A stretch of DNA of 64,000 nt, taken from assembly GCA_963169105.1 (NCBI GenBank), contig OY720639.1, positions 48,651,848 to 48,715,847 of the forward strand. The letters are read 5' to 3'. The stretch comes from Ceriagrion tenellum (taxonomy: Eukaryota; Arthropoda; Insecta; Odonata; Coenagrionidae). Each line of letters opens with the position of its first letter. The stretch's first letter is position 1. Positions 60,380 through 64,000 of this stretch are shown piece after piece. Both the position numbers and the translations under genes were made by a program. Under the pieces are notes generated by a model. The model saw only the letters and a program-made list of their open reading frames with translations, was not told the origin of the DNA and did not search any database.

Positions 60380-60515
60380 CTGCTCGTACCGTCCGAACGA
60401 CGTCATGCGCAGAACGGACTCATATTGGACAGGAATTTCCGACCTAGCATAAATAGTAGGGTGCCTGGAACTAGGGTTTATCGAGCGAGTAGAGGGAAGG
60501 TCGTCGGGAGGAAAA
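60380..60515 (+). promoter_or_regulatory. Candidate promoter: CRE/NRF-1-like site and TATA box
   Basis: gacgtcatgcgcag near 60399 combines a CRE-like core with an NRF-1-like tgcgca. ATAAATA at 60449-60455 lies about 60 bases before the ATG at 60516, leaving room for a start site near 60480. Together with the following ORF this suggests, without proving, a transcription unit. Confidence 0.3.
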
Positions 60516-60689
60516 ATGAATAGTTTCTCTGCTCTATACCCATCTGTAGTACGCCGCGACAATTTGGGTCCCTGCACAAAGAGAGACCTTGTGCGCGAAG
60601 ATTACAAAATACCGAGGAGAGTCGCTCGATTCGTTGAAAACTGTTATGAGCGAAATTGCAGTGTAAAAAGAAACCAATGGTTCTCTTAA
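60516..60689 (+). CDS. Candidate small ORF, 57 residues, unknown
   Basis: ATG in a favourable context (ggaaaaATGA) and stop TAA. The peptide starts MNSFSALYPSVVRRDN, is basic in its centre (KIPRRVARF) and has three cysteines (GPC, ENC, RNC). There is no signal peptide or domain I know. The local composition is less AT-rich than its flanks and a TATA-like box lies upstream. It could also be a first exon or chance. Confidence 0.25.
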   Translation: MNSFSALYPSVVRRDNLGPCTKRDLVREDYKIPRRVARFVENCYERNCSVKRNQWFS

Positions 60690-61104
60690 ACCAGCTTAGT
60701 TGTTATAGAGTTATATTAGTTATATTATAGAGTTATATTAGTTGAGATAAGATGATTGTGTTCAGCCTTACGCAGTTTTTTCATATATCTGATGCATGAA
60801 TTGATAATTGTTTGAAGTTAAGTATTCATTGCATCGGGAAAAGATAGTCGTACCTACTAGCCAACAAGAATCAATAGGAGATATTACCTGAGTGGATATA
60901 AGTATCATTATTTTTTCTGTTAGAAAGCCATTTTGGATAGTTATTAGATATAAAACTATCGAGAAAACCTCGATAATCAAACTGATAATTTCAAGATCGA
61001 GTAGAATTAAGAATAACCCCCAAACTACATTGATATTACTAAGGCTAGATAAGAGAGCCATGATTTTTGGAGGATATTTAAAATCATTTATTTTTTATGT
61101 CTAA
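60690..61104. other. Nothing recognised
   Basis: AT-rich. A short duplication, agttatattagtt, occurs near 60708-60741. Confidence 0.5.
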
Positions 61105-61475
61105 GTACTTTCCACCACTGTAAATAGGTGGGAGCCCCTAGAGATTCGGAGGCACCACGCTAAGCTTAGCTTGCTTGAGAATTTCAGAACTGGTGAGTTT
61201 CAGAGCGACGCAGAGAATATTATCATGACGCCTCACTACATCCCTAGGTCTGACAGAAGCGATAAAATAAGAAAGATATATTGCTGAACAGACTGGTACA
61301 AAACTCGTTCTTTCAGCGCACAATTAGCGAACACCATAAAAACTGAGCTCCACTAAATACACGTCACCATTTCACCTCCCAAAACCTTACTTCTTTACAC
61401 GGCTGGTGTCCCAACATCCCCTGCCACACGCCCATATGGCGGCTCGCAGGGTAGTATGTAGATGTAGATGTAATG
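61105..61475 (+). mobile_element. CR1/L2-like LINE 3' end
   Basis: Contains ttgagaatttcagaactggt and gcgataaaataagaaagata, matching the RT C-terminus (LLENFRTGEF, DKIRKIYC in shifted frames), then the 3' UTR block cccctgccacacgcccatat and the tail gtagtatgtagatgtagatg. It is the most complete of the four 3' ends. Confidence 0.75.
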
Positions 61476-64000
61476 GTCTCATCCCGATACGAGGAGTTGC
61501 CTCGGCGGTCGCGGTGTGATGCACATCACGACTTGGTGGAACGCTGTTGCTTGTGGGCCTCAGGGGGGAGTTTCAACACGGGCCAGCGCCCACATTTTCG
61601 GACGAAAACCTAACTCGCCTCGTTGTATTTGCGCCCTGACGGTGATTGAGCGTGACAGCCAAATCAAAGTGTCTTTCCGATGGTTGAGCTCGTCTACTCT
61701 CTTTTGTTATATCTATTTGATTCCGCGCGTCCTCGAAACCGACCAATGACGGTCGTGTCTTTCGCGAGTGGCGGGTCGTACAGCGTGCACTTGAAATGTT
61801 TGCGGGACATTCATGCGTGAATGATACGATGCATTTGGTTCGGGTTGGTGGACACCGTCTCTCTTTTCAAAAGGTGACTGTGCTTGCATCGAATGGATGG
61901 ATTCACAGGAAAGCTGGTGTTTTGCTCTGGGGCATTAAAAAGCGGGGCGGGGAGAGGGGCAGGTCTGAATGGATGTGCTGTTCAATGAAACAGTATCCAT
62001 CCTACATTCAACAACTCTGCGATAATAAGCGATACGAGACAAGAGTTTCCTTTGATTAGAGATGTGCGACACATAGAAACAACTCTTGTGTTTGTAGTTC
62101 AGTGAACGACACTAGAAAGTGATTCCCTTAAATGAAAATTGTAAAATCATTGTGGCCCTTTTCTGTGCCGGTTCTCTTTTGAGTTGAATTTGTCGATCGT
62201 GTGCAGCGAGTTGTTATCATTTCTTCCCATTTTGAATCACTACTAATTGATTCTTAAAGCTGCAGTTATGATTTTTAAGGAACGTTCATGAATGTTGACT
62301 TTATAAAAGAATAATATATTTCAGCTACTGAATTTGTTCTTAGAATCATGAAATCAATTCGTATGATTTGTATTGTTCTAAAATAACCAAACTTGAAAGA
62401 AATGATTTGTCATTGGGGGAACTACTTACGCGAGAAGTTGATATTTGTGTATCGTTGGTGTCACTTTAGGCTTAAATGCCTCTTCGTTCAATTTCAGTGG
62501 TATATATTTCAAAGTATGTTTACAGCTCGTGTTCGAAAACCAGTCTAATAGGCCATCATTTTTGAAGTTGGAGAAGTGTTGGACGTATTTTTGATGTGAA
62601 AATATCTTAATGTGGTACGTGTATCGAAAAGAAGGTTAATGAACTGTTGTCTCCGCTGTTCAAACGAATGAGAATTTAGACAACTTATATCAGCAAGGAT
62701 TTAAATTTCATCTGTGATAGAGACTATTTAAATGTTCTTGTTTGAAGGTAATTAGCTGGAAAACAGTCTTTTCGTGTGCTTTAGAGATAACGAGTACATT
62801 TTCTTATTTCTTGTAGTGGTTCAGCCACGGATTTGAAAAATGTAGGAAAATTTTTATGGAATGGAGTTCTCATCCATCCCTTAAGTTTTTGTCAATGTAA
62901 AATGTCATAATCACCAATCTCCAGGCTGTAATTAAATTCATGTGAACGGGAATAACTTTAATCAGGACATTTAAATGCTCGGCATTACTTGAAAGCAGGT
63001 CACCCTCATTAATGTCGTCATCGATGTTGATGAGGAGTCGTATTGCATATCAGTTGTTGAGGTTATTGTTACGAAACAGAATTTTCTAAAATGCATTAAT
63101 TAGTACTGTTTTTTAAGGCAAAAATTTTATAGCAAAAAGAGTTTTGCAATTAAAAATTCCAGTAAAATTACCCAAAAACATCTCTTTGTTAAAAGCTTTA
63201 CCTAAGGCTTATCAGTTGATCTCGCTTGGTTTAATTTAATGCCTCGCACTGAATCACGATTGATAGCGTCCCATTTGACGGTGATATGTCATGCAGCGCA
63301 CTCAATTGTTCTCATTACACTGAAAAATATTTAGGCGTGGATTTGTGATCCATTTACGCGGATTGCTGATAATCCATTATAAAGAAGCATTAGTAATGAA
63401 TTCTGGTTCCAACTCCCAGAATACCGTAGTTATCCTGGTACATTTTTCATTACGTCCCTCTCATAATGTGTACGCCTAAAATTACCCTGAAAATTGAAAA
63501 CACGACGGAAAATACCATTACATCACTTTAATACGTTCAGCCGGCGGCGCTTGAGACTTTTTAAATTGCTGTAAAAATGAAAGTTAATTATAATAAAGTA
63601 AGAGTAAAAACTTTTACCTGAAACAATCCGTTTTTGCTATTTTTTTCATCCGTTAGCAAGCTGATCCGTAGTGATAGCGAATACATTAAATGAGTTTCGT
63701 CGTTCATTTTCCCCTTGGTGTTTTTACTGGGGTCAATATCAACATGTAATGGGCTCCCAAATTGAGTGCGACAAAGTTCATATTTTTCCTCTGTCGGGCA
63801 CAAAATTTTTTTCCTCTGAACAGAAGGTTAAACGACCTCGCGTGGTTAACCACGAGTAATATCCGAAGACATAATCAGTGATCAGGCATAATTCAGTGGC
63901 CTCATGAGTGGAGTCGGATACGTAGATCTTCAAAGGATCAAGGGTTGCGTTAGAAAGCTCGTAAGTGATTTTTAAAGGGTTTTCAGAGGATATGAATGAG
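61476..64000. other. No gene supported
   Basis: 61490-62060 is GC-balanced with an ATG-initiated ORF at 61796-62059 of no known family. 62060-63600 is AT-rich, non-repetitive sequence with several taat/atta homeodomain-type motifs. The ORFs near 63588-63859 overlap on both strands and look like chance. Confidence 0.45.

Overview
The window looks like nuclear DNA of an arthropod, most likely an insect. It is AT-rich, has GT-AG introns of up to 5 kb, short coding exons, an Inr+DPE type core promoter, and a dense load of decayed non-LTR retrotransposons, tRNA-derived SINEs, a hAT transposon, small terminal-inverted-repeat elements and Penelope-like termini. A cytochrome P450 of the CYP20 type argues mildly for a non-model, perhaps hemimetabolous, lineage. 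The species cannot be fixed from the sequence. All family names below rest on motifs I recognise, not on a database search.

Layout, left to right, genes on the + strand. (1) 1-2343: the last two coding exons of a CYP20A1-like P450 (995-1096, 2105-2255) with stop and AATAAA; earlier exons lie outside the window. (2) 2344-6440: intergenic, with a possible SINE and an eroded reverse transcriptase on the minus strand. (3) 6451-22048: the most striking locus, a gene for secreted repetitive proteins. A tentative first exon contributes only the initiator ATG (6534-6536). Exon 7936-8083 gives the signal peptide, and exon 13235-13480 a shared linker. Two terminal exons then have the same phase-1 acceptor: 13616-20673, a 7 kb exon with about 28 copies of a 55-residue His/Lys/Asp/Glu/Ser repeat, and 21149-21855, a short Gln/Pro/Tyr-rich exon. 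Each has its own stop and poly(A) signal, so alternative terminal-exon choice could give proteins of about 2484 and 367 residues with the same N-terminus.

(4) 22049-51600 has no gene I can support. It is a mobile-element landscape: a MITE, a complete but inactivated hAT element with an 8-bp target duplication (28342-31698), two small pogo-like elements, further TIR elements, a 5'-truncated CR1/L2-like LINE (minus, about 40195-42300), Penelope-like ends carrying hammerhead-ribozyme-like cores (10.5, 37.6, 46.5, 49.7 and 50.4 kb), and a nested insertion that splits an old reverse transcriptase at 49.5-50.7 kb.

(5) 51629-54324 may be the 5' end of another + strand gene: a CRE site, an Inr with a DPE at exactly +28, a roughly 394-nt leader exon ending in a consensus donor, and a 115-bp second exon with an ATG. 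The body would lie beyond the window. (6) 54325-64000 holds SINEs, more LINE 3' ends, a GC-rich island, a tandem duplication, a TATA-containing 57-codon ORF, and long stretches with no recognisable content.
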